Shown here in pieces: positions 8,442 through 17,002 of a DNA stretch of 64,000 nt. The stretch is from NCBI GenBank assembly GCA_037478835.1, contig JBBFLV010000005.1, forward strand, positions 152,287 to 216,286, in the 5' to 3' direction. The position numbers and the translations under genes were made by a program. Below the pieces are notes generated by a model that saw nothing but the letters and a program-made list of their open reading frames with translations, was not told the DNA's origin and did no database searches. The stretch is from 630D-37 sp037478835 (GTDB taxonomy: Bacteria; Chloroflexota; Anaerolineae; Anaerolineales; Villigracilaceae). Position 1 is the stretch's first letter. The number at the start of each line of letters is the position of its first letter.

Positions 8442-8999
8442 GTGATCAAAGATATTTTGAAGGATGCCGAAGGGCGTATGAAGAATGCTATTCAGGTGTT
8501 GACCGAGGACCTGGCCGGCATTCGCACCGGGCGGGCCTCACCGGCGCTGGTTGAAAAATTGCCGGTCGAGTACTATGGGGTGCCCACCCCGCTGATGCAA
8601 TTGGCCACGATTACCGTCCCAGAACCGCGTTCCCTGCTGATCAAGCCCTTCGATCCCTCCACACTTAAAGCGATTGAAAAAGCGATTCTTTCCTCCAACC
8701 TAGGATTGCCTCCGAACAATGACGGAAAAAGCATTCGCCTGAACCTGCCACCGCTCACCGAGGAACGGCGGCGCGAGTTGGTGAAGCTCGTCCATGCACG
8801 GTTGGAAGAAGCGCGCGTCGCCATTCGCAATATCCGCCGTGATGCCCATAATGACATCCGTGAGGCGGAAAAGGAAAAGCTGATTTCAGAAGATGAGCGC
8901 AAGCGCGGAGAGGAAGAATTGCAAAAGTTGACCGATCGTTATATCGAGGAAGTGAATCGTCTCGGAGAGAAAAAAGAAGCGGAGATAATGGAAGTTTGA
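8442..8999 (+). CDS. frr: Ribosome recycling factor
   Basis: 185 residues, the usual length. Frr splits the post-termination ribosome with EF-G. Conserved parts are EDLAGIRTGRASPALVE, VEYYGVPTPLMQLATITVPE, the LPPNNDGKSIRLNLPPLTEE block and RNIRRDAHNDI. The start is GTG with CGGAGG 5 nt upstream. pyrH, its usual neighbour, is 45 kb away at 53981. frr leads a cluster with uppS and cdsA. Confidence 0.97.
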   Translation: MIKDILKDAEGRMKNAIQVLTEDLAGIRTGRASPALVEKLPVEYYGVPTPLMQLATITVPEPRSLLIKPFDPSTLKAIEKAILSSNLGLPPNNDGKSIRLNLPPLTEERRRELVKLVHARLEEARVAIRNIRRDAHNDIREAEKEKLISEDERKRGEEELQKLTDRYIEEVNRLGEKKEAEIMEV

Positions 9000-9000
9000 T

Positions 9001-9747
9001 ATGTCTGAAACCCCTTTGAATATCCCGCCCGAACGTCTGCCGCGCCACGTGGCCATCATCATGGACGGGAATGGACGTTGGGCTCTGGCACGCGGCCTGC
9101 CGCGCCTGGCCGGCCATCGGGCTGGGACCGAAAATCTAAGGCGCATCATCCGCGCCGCCGTCGAATTCGGCATTCCATACCTCACCATTTACGCCTTCTC
9201 CACCGAAAACTGGGGGCGCCCTCCGGAAGAGGTCCAGGGATTGATGCGCATCTTAGAAGATGTGATCGATCGGGAACTGGATGAACTGCACCGTGAGGGC
9301 GTCCAAATTCGCCATATCGGACGGCTAGACCGTCTCGACCCGCGCCTGCAAAAGAAAGTGATCCAGGCGGTTGAGAAAACGCGCCAGAACACCCGGCTGG
9401 TGTTAAACGTGGCATTCAACTATGGGGGACGTGACGAGATCGTGTGTGCGATTCAACGTATCATCCGCGATGGCATCCCGGCCGAGGAAGTGACTGCCGA
9501 ACTGGTTAGCCGTTACCTGTTCACCGCCGGCGTACCCGATCCGGACCTGATCATTCGCACTTCCGGTGAGCTGCGGGTGAGCAATTTTTTGATTTGGCAG
9601 GCCGCCTATTCAGAGTGGTATGTCACTCCCACCTACTGGCCCGATTTTGATAAGGAGGAATTTCGTCGTGCACTCGAAGACTACGCCCAACGCGACCGCC
9701 GCTTCGGAGGTGTCTCGGCCGCGGTCAGCAATGTCCACACTCGCTAA
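9001..9747 (+). CDS. uppS: Isoprenyl (undecaprenyl) diphosphate synthase
   Basis: 248 residues of the cis-prenyltransferase family, which makes the C55 carrier for cell-wall polymers. The pyrophosphate-binding start MDGNGRWA is present, followed by GHRAGTENLRRI, YAFSTENWGRP and the C-terminal DLIIRTSGELRVSNFLIWQ and SEWYVTP. It starts 1 nt after the frr stop and overlaps the start of cdsA. Confidence 0.96.
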   Translation: MSETPLNIPPERLPRHVAIIMDGNGRWALARGLPRLAGHRAGTENLRRIIRAAVEFGIPYLTIYAFSTENWGRPPEEVQGLMRILEDVIDRELDELHREGVQIRHIGRLDRLDPRLQKKVIQAVEKTRQNTRLVLNVAFNYGGRDEIVCAIQRIIRDGIPAEEVTAELVSRYLFTAGVPDPDLIIRTSGELRVSNFLIWQAAYSEWYVTPTYWPDFDKEEFRRALEDYAQRDRRFGGVSAAVSNVHTR

Positions 9748-10543
9748 ACGCGTTCTCACGTCCATTGTCCTTCTTTTTCTAGGCATACCGGCCATTCTAT
9801 GGGGAGGCATCCCGTTTTTTCTCCTGATCGCTTTTTTTCTGGTTACGGCGAGCTGGGAATACGCGCAGCTTTTCCGTCGCATGGGGTATCATCCTTCGTC
9901 CTGGATGGTGGCGAGCGCGGTGTTGCTCTTCCTCATCGTACGAGCGTTTTTTCCTCGATGGGCGGAAGGGTTGCTGGCTTTCTATGCGCTCGCCTTCCTG
10001 ACCTATTACCTCCTGCGCTATGAACGCGGGGATAATCAAAGTGCGCTCGATTTCACCATCAGCTTGGGCGGAATCGTGTATTTTGGATGGATCGGCTCGT
10101 ACCTGTACGCGCTGCGCAACCTGCCGAATGGAGGATGGTGGTTGATGCTGGTCCTCCCCATCGTTTGGTTGGCCGATAGCGGTGCTTATAACATCGGCGC
10201 GCGCTATGGAAAGCATCGCCTTTCCCCGCGGTTGAGCCCGGGAAAGACCTGGGAGGGCTTTGCGGCCGGTTTGTTCACTGCAGTGCTCGCCGGTGCTTTT
10301 CTAGCCTGGGCCTATTCCAGGTTTGGTCCTCTTGCGATCACACCTTGGCAGGGTGCAGGATTGGGCTTTTTGCTCGGTGCCCTGACGCCCTTAGGCGACC
10401 TGGGTGAAAGTCTCTTCAAACGCCAGGCCGGCGCCAAAGATTCCGGCAACCTCTTTCCGGGTCATGGAGGCGCTTTTGATCGCATTGATTCTTGGCTCTG
10501 GGCAGGGGTGATCGGCTATTATTTCATTCAACTTCTTTCTTAG
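9731..10543 (+). CDS. cdsA: Phosphatidate cytidylyltransferase
   Basis: 270 residues with about seven to eight hydrophobic helices. CdsA makes CDP-diacylglycerol, the precursor of anionic phospholipids. The family signature is at the C-terminus: SLFKRQAGAKDSGNLFPG then HGGAFDRIDS. I placed the start at the ATG at 9731, inside the last codons of uppS, because it opens directly on the first hydrophobic helix (MSTLAKRVLTSIVLLFLG). A longer reading from 9620 has a non-membrane, low-complexity extension. Confidence 0.93.
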   Translation: MSTLAKRVLTSIVLLFLGIPAILWGGIPFFLLIAFFLVTASWEYAQLFRRMGYHPSSWMVASAVLLFLIVRAFFPRWAEGLLAFYALAFLTYYLLRYERGDNQSALDFTISLGGIVYFGWIGSYLYALRNLPNGGWWLMLVLPIVWLADSGAYNIGARYGKHRLSPRLSPGKTWEGFAAGLFTAVLAGAFLAWAYSRFGPLAITPWQGAGLGFLLGALTPLGDLGESLFKRQAGAKDSGNLFPGHGGAFDRIDSWLWAGVIGYYFIQLLS

Positions 10544-10551
10544 GAGGGGAT

Positions 10552-11535
10552 ATGAACGAAGTGCCCACGCGCAATCTTGCCCTGGAACTGGTGCGTGTTA
10601 CCGAAGCGGCAGCGCTGGCAGCCGGACGTTACATGGGACGCGGCGATAAAGAAGCCGCCGACCGCGCCGCCGTCGAGGCCATGCGTTTGGTATTGCAGAC
10701 CGTTTCGATGGACGGGATCATCGTGATCGGCGAAGGAGAAAAAGACCAGGCGCCGATGCTCTACAACGGCGAACGCGTGGGAAACGGCCTGCCACCGGAA
10801 GTAGACGTGGCCGTTGACCCGATCGACGGCACACGCCCGCTGGCAAACGGCAACCTGAACTCGATCTCCACTGTAGCCATTGCACCGCGCGGCACCATGT
10901 TCAACCCCGGCCCCTTCGTCTACATGAACAAAATCGCCGTCGGGCCGGAAGCCAAGGGTAAGATCAATATCGAAGCCTCGATCACCGAGAACCTTAAGGC
11001 CATTGCGCAGGCGAAAAAGAAAGAGGTGCAGGACCTGACTTGCGTGATCCTCGATCGCCCCCGTCACGCCGAGATGATCGCCGAGATCCGTCGGGCCGGC
11101 GCGCGCATTCGCCTGATCCCGGATGGCGATGTGGCTGCGGCGCTGATGACCGCTTGGCCGGATTCCGGCGTAGATGTGCTCTTCGGCATCGGGGGCACAC
11201 CGGAAGGGGTGCTGGCGGCCTGTGCGCTGCGCGCCATGGGGGGAGAAATTCAGGGCAAGCTCTACGCGCGCAACGAAGAGGAACTGCGCCGAGGGCGCGA
11301 GATGGGCTACGATTTCGATAAGGTGCTCACGATGGACGATCTGGTCGCCTCGGAGGATGTCTTCTTCGCCGCTACCGGCATCACGGATGGAGAGCTTTTG
11401 CGCGGCGTGCGGTACCTGGGCGATGGCGCAACGACCGATAGCCTGGTCGTGCGCGGTCGCACCGGCACCATTCGGCGCATTACGGCGATCCATCGCATGG
11501 ATAAATTGCGCCAACTGAGCGCAGTGAAGTATTGA
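10552..11535 (+). CDS. glpX: Class II fructose-1,6-bisphosphatase (GlpX type)
   Basis: 327 residues. It hydrolyses fructose-1,6-bisphosphate in gluconeogenesis. GlpX signatures are GEGEKDQAPMLYNGE, the metal/phosphatase motif DPIDGTRPLANG and GIGGTPEGVLAACALRAMGG. The start is the ATG at 10552 behind TTAGGAGGGG. An upstream in-frame reading would run into cdsA. The gene ends in a heptamer array and converges on the sirtuin gene. Confidence 0.95.
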   Translation: MNEVPTRNLALELVRVTEAAALAAGRYMGRGDKEAADRAAVEAMRLVLQTVSMDGIIVIGEGEKDQAPMLYNGERVGNGLPPEVDVAVDPIDGTRPLANGNLNSISTVAIAPRGTMFNPGPFVYMNKIAVGPEAKGKINIEASITENLKAIAQAKKKEVQDLTCVILDRPRHAEMIAEIRRAGARIRLIPDGDVAAALMTAWPDSGVDVLFGIGGTPEGVLAACALRAMGGEIQGKLYARNEEELRRGREMGYDFDKVLTMDDLVASEDVFFAATGITDGELLRGVRYLGDGATTDSLVVRGRTGTIRRITAIHRMDKLRQLSAVKY

Positions 11536-11543
11536 CGGACATA

Positions 11544-11597
11544 GACCGTGGACGGTGGACGATAGACCGTGGAGTAGACGATAGACCGTAGACCGCG
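11544..11597. repeat. Heptamer array, 8 units, between convergent genes
   Basis: Units GACCGTG, GACGGTG, GACGATA, GACCGTG, a 5-nt GAGTA, then GACGATA, GACCGTA, GACCGCG on the plus strand. It fills most of the 71-nt gap between the 3' ends of glpX and the sirtuin gene, so it cannot be a promoter element for either. Confidence 0.85.
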
Positions 11598-11606
11598 AGC
11601 GGTCGT

Positions 11607-12341
11607 TCATCCCCAAGCGGCGGTGACCAGAGCAGGCAGGACCTGGCCGGCCTTTCCCTGAAAGGCAAAATCGGCGCGCGGCGTGAGCGGTGTCTCCTCC
11701 AGGTTGATCTCGATCACCACGGCCCCGTTCCGTTTGGCCGCATAGGGTAGCGAGGCCGCCGGCTGCACAACGCCGGACGTGCCGATTGAAAAGAAGATCT
11801 GCGCCCGGCGCGCCGCTGCGATCGCCGCTTCCAGCGCCTGACGCGGCAGCATCTCACCGAACCAGACCACGTCCGGCCGTAGCAGGCCGCCGCAATGCAC
11901 ACAGCGCGGCACTTCCAGGCCGTCATCCTCCCAATCCGAAGCGACTGCTTCGCAAAGCGAGCAACGCACCCGCCGGATATTGCCGTGGAGCTCGATCACG
12001 CTTCGGCTGCCGGCCATCTGATGCAAACCGTCCACGTTTTGGGTGATCAGGGTAAAGTCCGGCGCGTGACGTTCCATCTCGACCAGCGCATAATGTGCCG
12101 GGTTGGGACGTGCTCCTTTCAGCGCCTCGCGGCGATAGGCATACCAATCCCAGACCAGCTTCGGGTTGCGGGCAAAAGCCTGGGGTGAGGCCAGCTCTTC
12201 CGGACGATATTGTTGCCAGAGCCCATTCTGCGCATCGCGAAACGTGCGCAATCCCGATTCCTGGGAAATGCCGGCCCCGGTCAACACGGCAATCCGCTCT
12301 GCCTGGCGTAGAAGGGCGAGTAGATGCGCTGGGAATTCCAT
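11607..12341 (-). CDS. cobB: Sirtuin, NAD-dependent protein deacylase (CobB/SIRT5 type)
   Basis: 244 residues. The NAD-binding opening is LTGAGISQESGLRTFRD. TQNVDGLH and the catalytic His in ELHGNIRRVRC follow, then two zinc pairs (CSLC and CVHC) and IGTSGVVQPA. WYAYRRE supplies a YxxR pair, which in SIRT5 and CobB binds succinyl or malonyl lysine, so desuccinylase activity is likely by analogy. I use the ATG at 12341 (GAGG 9 nt upstream). Longer in-frame readings pass through the heptamer array. Confidence 0.92.
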   Translation of the reverse strand: MEFPAHLLALLRQAERIAVLTGAGISQESGLRTFRDAQNGLWQQYRPEELASPQAFARNPKLVWDWYAYRREALKGARPNPAHYALVEMERHAPDFTLITQNVDGLHQMAGSRSVIELHGNIRRVRCSLCEAVASDWEDDGLEVPRCVHCGGLLRPDVVWFGEMLPRQALEAAIAAARRAQIFFSIGTSGVVQPAASLPYAAKRNGAVVIEINLEETPLTPRADFAFQGKAGQVLPALVTAAWG

Positions 12342-12413
12342 AACTTTGCGCCTCATGCAGCGAATGTTCGGGATGGAACAGGGAGCATCGGGAAAACCGC
12401 AATGAAAGGATTG

Positions 12414-12455
12414 TGCCGTCCACCGTCCACCGTCTACCGTCCACCGTCCACTATG
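12414..12455. repeat. Heptamer array, 5-6 units
   Basis: Plus-strand units (C)CCGTC, CACCGTC, CACCGTC, TACCGTC, CACCGTC, CACTATG in 7-nt register. It sits directly upstream of a -10-like TAAACT (12457-12462) for the gene at 12495, in the divergent gap with the sirtuin gene. Confidence 0.85.
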
Positions 12456-12494
12456 GTAAACTTTAGCCCAGAATCTGTCAACAGGAGGTGACTT

Positions 12495-13946
12495 ATGGGT
12501 AACCCGTCCGCAAACATTCATCCGTGGTTGCGCTCCATTCATCTAGCTTTTGTGCCGTCTGCGCCGCTAAGCGCCTTGTTGGAGGAGAGCATCCCCCACC
12601 TCCTGGAGGCCTTCCGTCGCCAAGGGCACATCGTTCAGGAGCAACCGGACGAAAAAACCGACCTCGTGCTCACCAACGCGCCCTTTGCCGAACCGTTGAA
12701 CTGGCGGCAGGCGGTGCTTTTCACCGTTCGTCGGCGCTTTGGCCTCAAACACACCCCCACCGTGCTCACGCTGATCCATGCCACCCCCGAAGTGTTCCGT
12801 CGCTGGATCGAGCATTTTGAAAATGCCCTGCGCAAATCGCCCCCCGACCCCGCCGATTTTACCTTCCCCGGCCTGGCCGAAGACGCCTGGAAGACCTTGT
12901 TGGAGCAAAGTCAGCGCGGTGGGCCGCTCTTGGCACTGCAACGCATGCTACAGGCACAGGCCAAAAGCATCCGCATCTTGCTCCTGGTGGGCGATGACAA
13001 ACCCGTGGAAGCCTATCATTTTGACCTGGTCGGCGGTTACCCACGCAGCGATGGCGCCTCCCCGGAAGAGTTCTATCGGGATATCGTCTTGCGCCAGGTG
13101 ACGGCATTGAGCACCCATGAAGTGACCCAACACCGTGTGGTAGAACCGCTGATCCCTGCCGAAACCTGGCGGAGCCTCACCACCCCTCAGGCGATGATCC
13201 AGGCGGCGCGTGAACTGGGCAAACGCAATTTCTTCACCCCCACGGTGTACGTCAATCGTCTGGTGCATGTCCCGGCCATCTCCGAGGTCGTTGCCGATCA
13301 ATACAGCGAAGGCTGTTTTGCCACCTGGGAGCCTGCTCTGAGCGCCCTGATCTCCACAGTCACCGGCAGTGCCCGACCGGTGGATAAGGATAGCATTACC
13401 GAAGATGAGCTGGCGGTGATCGTCGGCATTCGCCCGGATGGTCAGGGTGCACTGGTACGTCATGTAGAGGGCAAACGCAACGATCCGCCCTCCTCCGAAG
13501 CGGTTGAACTCATGCTGATGGATCGCGATCTGCCGCGCCTGCACTGGGAAAACGGCACCGAGGTGCCGGTGATCCGTTCTAAGCTGCACGGCCACCGTGG
13601 CGTGCGCGCCTATGATCCCCGCTTTGTAGAGTTCGTCTCCCTCGACGAACCATACTATCACTATCCTGTCACCTGTGCCACCGAGGCCCAAGCACACGGC
13701 ATCCATGATGCCTTCTCGCGTTCCCGGGCCCTGCGCAACCCCGAAGACCCGCGCCGGGTCGTTTTCACCATCCTGCCGGGTCACGGTGTCGTGATGGCCG
13801 AAAAATGGCAGGCCGGCAAAGCCCCCTTCCAGCTCTTTTGGGAGTACATGGATGCCGGTTACATCCAGATCGACCCGCGCGTCCCGCAAGGTCCTTTCCA
13901 CTTCGATGAACACGGTCGCTTGGTAGACGAATTCTCCCCACGCTGA
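12495..13946 (+). CDS. Conserved-looking protein of unknown function, translationally linked to mutL
   Basis: 483 residues, soluble, no signal peptide. I do not recognise the family. Visible features are TDLVLTNAPFAEPLNWRQAV near residue 55, RILLLVGDDKPVEAYHFDLV about 155-175, SEGCFATWEPALSALISTVT about 275, PVDKDSITEDELAVIVGIRP about 295-315, and GHRGVRAYDPRFVEFVSLDE about 355-375. The ribosome site is strong (GGAGGTGA before ATG). Its TGA is followed after one base by the mutL ATG, so the two are almost certainly co-translated. That hints at a role in DNA metabolism, but this is inference only. Confidence 0.8.
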   Translation: MGNPSANIHPWLRSIHLAFVPSAPLSALLEESIPHLLEAFRRQGHIVQEQPDEKTDLVLTNAPFAEPLNWRQAVLFTVRRRFGLKHTPTVLTLIHATPEVFRRWIEHFENALRKSPPDPADFTFPGLAEDAWKTLLEQSQRGGPLLALQRMLQAQAKSIRILLLVGDDKPVEAYHFDLVGGYPRSDGASPEEFYRDIVLRQVTALSTHEVTQHRVVEPLIPAETWRSLTTPQAMIQAARELGKRNFFTPTVYVNRLVHVPAISEVVADQYSEGCFATWEPALSALISTVTGSARPVDKDSITEDELAVIVGIRPDGQGALVRHVEGKRNDPPSSEAVELMLMDRDLPRLHWENGTEVPVIRSKLHGHRGVRAYDPRFVEFVSLDEPYYHYPVTCATEAQAHGIHDAFSRSRALRNPEDPRRVVFTILPGHGVVMAEKWQAGKAPFQLFWEYMDAGYIQIDPRVPQGPFHFDEHGRLVDEFSPR

Positions 13947-13947
13947 A

Positions 13948-15687
13948 ATGCCGATCCGCCTGCTCCCCCCGGAAGTTGCCTCTCAGATCGCCGCCGGCGA
14001 AGTGATCGAGCGCCCGGCCTCGGTGGTCAAGGAGCTGATCGAAAACGCCCTGGATGCCGGTGCGCGGCAGATTCGCGTCCGCCTGCTGCAGGCCGGCCGT
14101 CGGCTGATCGAAGTCGCCGATGACGGCTGTGGCATCCCGGCCGAAGAACTGCCCCTGGCCGTGCAGCGTCACGCCACTTCCAAGATCGCCCAAGCGGCCG
14201 ATCTCTATAACATCCGCACCCTCGGCTTCCGTGGCGAGGCCCTGGCCTCTATCGCCGCAGTCTCCCACCTCACCATCACCTCGCGACCGCCGCAAGCCGC
14301 CCAGGGAGCGCGCATTCGTCTGGAAGGCGGGCAGATGCTAGGGGTCGAACCCGTGGGCGCACCGCCGGGAACCCTGGTGCGCGTCGAGCACCTTTTCTTC
14401 AACCTGCCGGCGCGCCTGAAATTCCTCAAAACCGACCTCACCGAGCGTCGCCTGATCGATGTGCTCCTCTCCCGTTATGCCCTGGCCTATCCACAGGTGC
14501 GCTTCACCTTGCAGGAAGGGGATCAGGTGTTGCTACAGACTGCCGGCGATGGCGATCGCCGCGCCATTCTGGCCACACTCTACGGTACGGAGATCGCCCG
14601 CCCCCTGATCGAAATTGAATCAGAAGAGCAAGGCCTCCGCCTGAGCGGTTTCATCAGCCCGCCGGCCATCACGCGCTCCAACCGCCGCGAGATCACCTTC
14701 TTCGTCAACGGGCGCTGGGTGCAGGATATACCGCTGGTGACGGCGCTGCTCCAGGCCTATCACACCCTGCTGATGGTCGGGCGCTATCCGCTTGCCGTGA
14801 TTTTTTTGGAAATCTCGCCGCAAGAAGTGGATGTGAACGTGCACCCGGCCAAAGCCGAAGTGCGCTTCCGAGACGCCGATCGCGTCTTCAGCTTCGTGCA
14901 GCGGGCGGTTCGGCGCGGACTTTTGGCCGGGGCCACGCTGCCCGAGCTTGCGCCGAACGTGGAGGCGATCACCCCGCCCCCTGTGCCCCAAACCTCCTTC
15001 CCGCCGGAATGGGAGATTGCCCATCGGGAAATTCCCTCCTCCCCTCCCGGAACGACAAGTGCACCTCCCGCTTCTGCTCCTTCTCCGCTTCCTTCTCCTC
15101 GCTTGCCCATCTTGCGCCTGATCGGCCAGGTGGCACAAACGTATCTGATCGCCGAAGGCCCCGATGGCCTGTACCTGATCGATCAGCACGCCGCCCATGA
15201 GCGCGTGCTCTTTGAGAAATTGCTTTCCCAAATGAATCAACAGCGCCTGGCCTCGCAGGCTTTGCTGACGCCCGTCATGGTCACCCTGCCGCCGCATCAG
15301 GCGAGCTTGCTGGAGGCCCAATTGTCCTACCTGGAGCGCTTTGGCTTTCAAGTCGTGCCCTTCGGCCCGCACACCTATCAGGTGCGTGCCATTCCTTCCC
15401 TTTTCTCCGGCCGCGATCCCGCCCTCGCCCTGCGTGCCCTGGTAGAGGATTTTGAAGAAGACGAAACGCCCCTGCAACAGGAACAGGAAGCCCGCCTGGC
15501 AGCGCGCGTCTGCAAGCGTTTGGCGGTCAAAGCCGGACAGGCCCTTTCCCATGCCGAACAGAGCGCCCTGCTAGAAGATCTGGAACGCTGCGAAAACCCT
15601 CGCACCTGTCCGCACGGCCGCCCGACGATGATCCACCTTTCGGTTGATTTGCTCGAACGTCAGTTCGGTCGCCGCGGCGCGCGCTGA
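13948..15687 (+). CDS. mutL: DNA mismatch repair protein MutL
   Basis: 579 residues. The N-terminal GHKL ATPase has SQIAAGEVIERPASVVKELI, DAGA, DDGCGIP, RHATSK and LGFRGEALASI. The C-terminal dimerisation domain carries DQHAAHERVLFE, matching the DQHA-x2-E-x4-E endonuclease motif, plus RLAVKAGQALS and CPHGRP. It is therefore a nicking MutL of the type found in bacteria without MutH. The Pro/Ser-rich linker is at about 340-385. No mutS is in the window, only the MutS2 homologue at 59583. Confidence 0.96.
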   Translation: MPIRLLPPEVASQIAAGEVIERPASVVKELIENALDAGARQIRVRLLQAGRRLIEVADDGCGIPAEELPLAVQRHATSKIAQAADLYNIRTLGFRGEALASIAAVSHLTITSRPPQAAQGARIRLEGGQMLGVEPVGAPPGTLVRVEHLFFNLPARLKFLKTDLTERRLIDVLLSRYALAYPQVRFTLQEGDQVLLQTAGDGDRRAILATLYGTEIARPLIEIESEEQGLRLSGFISPPAITRSNRREITFFVNGRWVQDIPLVTALLQAYHTLLMVGRYPLAVIFLEISPQEVDVNVHPAKAEVRFRDADRVFSFVQRAVRRGLLAGATLPELAPNVEAITPPPVPQTSFPPEWEIAHREIPSSPPGTTSAPPASAPSPLPSPRLPILRLIGQVAQTYLIAEGPDGLYLIDQHAAHERVLFEKLLSQMNQQRLASQALLTPVMVTLPPHQASLLEAQLSYLERFGFQVVPFGPHTYQVRAIPSLFSGRDPALALRALVEDFEEDETPLQQEQEARLAARVCKRLAVKAGQALSHAEQSALLEDLERCENPRTCPHGRPTMIHLSVDLLERQFGRRGAR

Positions 15688-15783
15688 AAATGATAGATGG
15701 CAGGGGAAACGCTCATTTGATATTTATCTTGTTAATAGTTCACTAGAAACAACCGTTTTTAAGCGAATAAGTGCGAAACGGAT

Positions 15784-15789
15784 TATAAT
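15784..15789 (+). promoter_or_regulatory. -10 box (TATAAT) for leaderless start at 15796
   Basis: Perfect TATAAT, then 6 nt (tttcat), then the ATG at 15796. The spacing puts the transcript start on or next to the ATG. No Shine-Dalgarno fits. The surrounding 100 nt are much more AT-rich than neighbouring genes. Confidence 0.65.
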
Positions 15790-15795
15790 TTTCAT

Positions 15796-16728
15796 ATGCG
15801 CGGCATGATTATCTACAACCCGGCGGCGGGACGGTTCCCGGTGCGCCCGTTTATTCCTGCGTTGGTGCGCCGGCTGCAACGACAGAACTGGCAGATCACG
15901 GTTGCCGAAACACTGAACGGTCGTCATACGACCCAGATAGCGCGTCAGGCCGCTTTGGAAAAATACGATACGGTGTTCGCCATCGGCGGCGATGGAACGG
16001 TGGGACTGGTGGCCGCCGGGCTGAAAGGCAGTCAGACCGCGCTAATGGTGCTTCCGGCCGGGACGAGCAACGTCTGGGCACGCGAAATGGGCTTGCGCCC
16101 TTTTACCTGGTTTTCCTGGTATGCTCTGCGGCAGAATCTGGAGATCCTGCTCCGTGCCCCTCGTCGAGCTGTGGACCTCGGCTTGTGCAACGAACTGCCC
16201 TTTCTGCTTTGGGCCGGCCTTGGCCTGGATGCACTGACCGTGCACAAACTTGAACCGCGCCGCCGCTTTTACAAATATATCTCTGTTCCCCACTATGCCG
16301 CCACCACGATCTGGAATGCCAGCTTCTGGCATGGGCTTGATTTGCAGGTATGGCACGAGGACCGACAGATCGAGGGACACTATCTGCTGGCGGTAGCGAC
16401 GAACATCCGCCGTTACATCGGAGGCTTGGCTACGCTTTCGCCACAGGCTTTCATGGACGATGGCGTGATGGACCTGTGGCTCTTCGGCGGCCACAGCCTG
16501 AGCGATGCCTTTCGTCATTTCTTTGCCCTGCTTAGCGGCCACCACCAGCATTCGACCGATGCTCTCTGCATTCCCTTTCGCCGCATCACCGTGACCTCCG
16601 AAACCCCTTTCCCGCTGCAGCTGGATGGAGAACCGGCGCTAGGCGGGCGAGAAGTCACATTGGAGGTACTTCCACAGGCATTGTGGGTTTACCTGCCGCC
16701 CCAAGGGCAGGCTCTTGTGCGTTCTTAG
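15796..16728 (+). CDS. Diacylglycerol/lipid kinase family protein (YegS/DgkB type)
   Basis: 310 residues. The kinase catalytic domain opens IIYNPAAGRFPVRPF and has the nucleotide motif AIGGDGTVGLVAAGL, then LPAGTSNVWARE. The C-terminal lobe ends QLDGEPALGGREVTLEVLP, with the DGE/lipid-binding motif of the family. It phosphorylates diacylglycerol or a related lipid. DgkB-like recycling of diacylglycerol is plausible. It has its own promoter and likely a leaderless mRNA. Substrate unproven. Confidence 0.88.
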   Translation: MRGMIIYNPAAGRFPVRPFIPALVRRLQRQNWQITVAETLNGRHTTQIARQAALEKYDTVFAIGGDGTVGLVAAGLKGSQTALMVLPAGTSNVWAREMGLRPFTWFSWYALRQNLEILLRAPRRAVDLGLCNELPFLLWAGLGLDALTVHKLEPRRRFYKYISVPHYAATTIWNASFWHGLDLQVWHEDRQIEGHYLLAVATNIRRYIGGLATLSPQAFMDDGVMDLWLFGGHSLSDAFRHFFALLSGHHQHSTDALCIPFRRITVTSETPFPLQLDGEPALGGREVTLEVLPQALWVYLPPQGQALVRS

Positions 16729-16913
16729 CGTTCCTGTGAAAAATCCAATGGGCACCGTTCTCACAGACCGGAACCCATGAGACCTGTAAACCCATTTGGA
16801 CTCTTGTACCTCAGCAATTGCAGGCCTTTATGGGCCGGTGGCTCAGAACTCTCTTTGTGATACGTTCTCATTCCGTCTTTTCTGTTGAGCGTTTGACCAT
16901 TCGCTTTCTCATC

Positions 16914-16983
16914 CACGGTCAACGGTCAACGATCCACCGTCTACGGTCCACGGTCCACCGTCCACCATTCACCGTCCACGGTC
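16914..16983. repeat. Heptamer array, 10 perfect-register units
   Basis: Exactly ten 7-nt units: CACGGTC, AACGGTC, AACGATC, CACCGTC, TACGGTC, CACGGTC, CACCGTC, CACCATT, CACCGTC, CACGGTC. It ends about 20 nt before the ATG at 17003. The rest of the gap (16729-16913) shows nothing I can name. Confidence 0.9.
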
Positions 16984-17002
16984 GAATGTCTTGGGAGTCT
17001 CT

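Noticed and set aside
12948..13913. 321-residue minus-strand frame opposite the unknown gene before mutL
   Set aside because: The plus-strand gene has a strong ribosome site, is coupled to mutL and has a more natural protein composition. The antisense frame has neither.
14620..15552. 310-residue minus-strand frame opposite mutL
   Set aside because: Fully inside mutL, rich in Gln/Arg/His as expected for a shadow frame.
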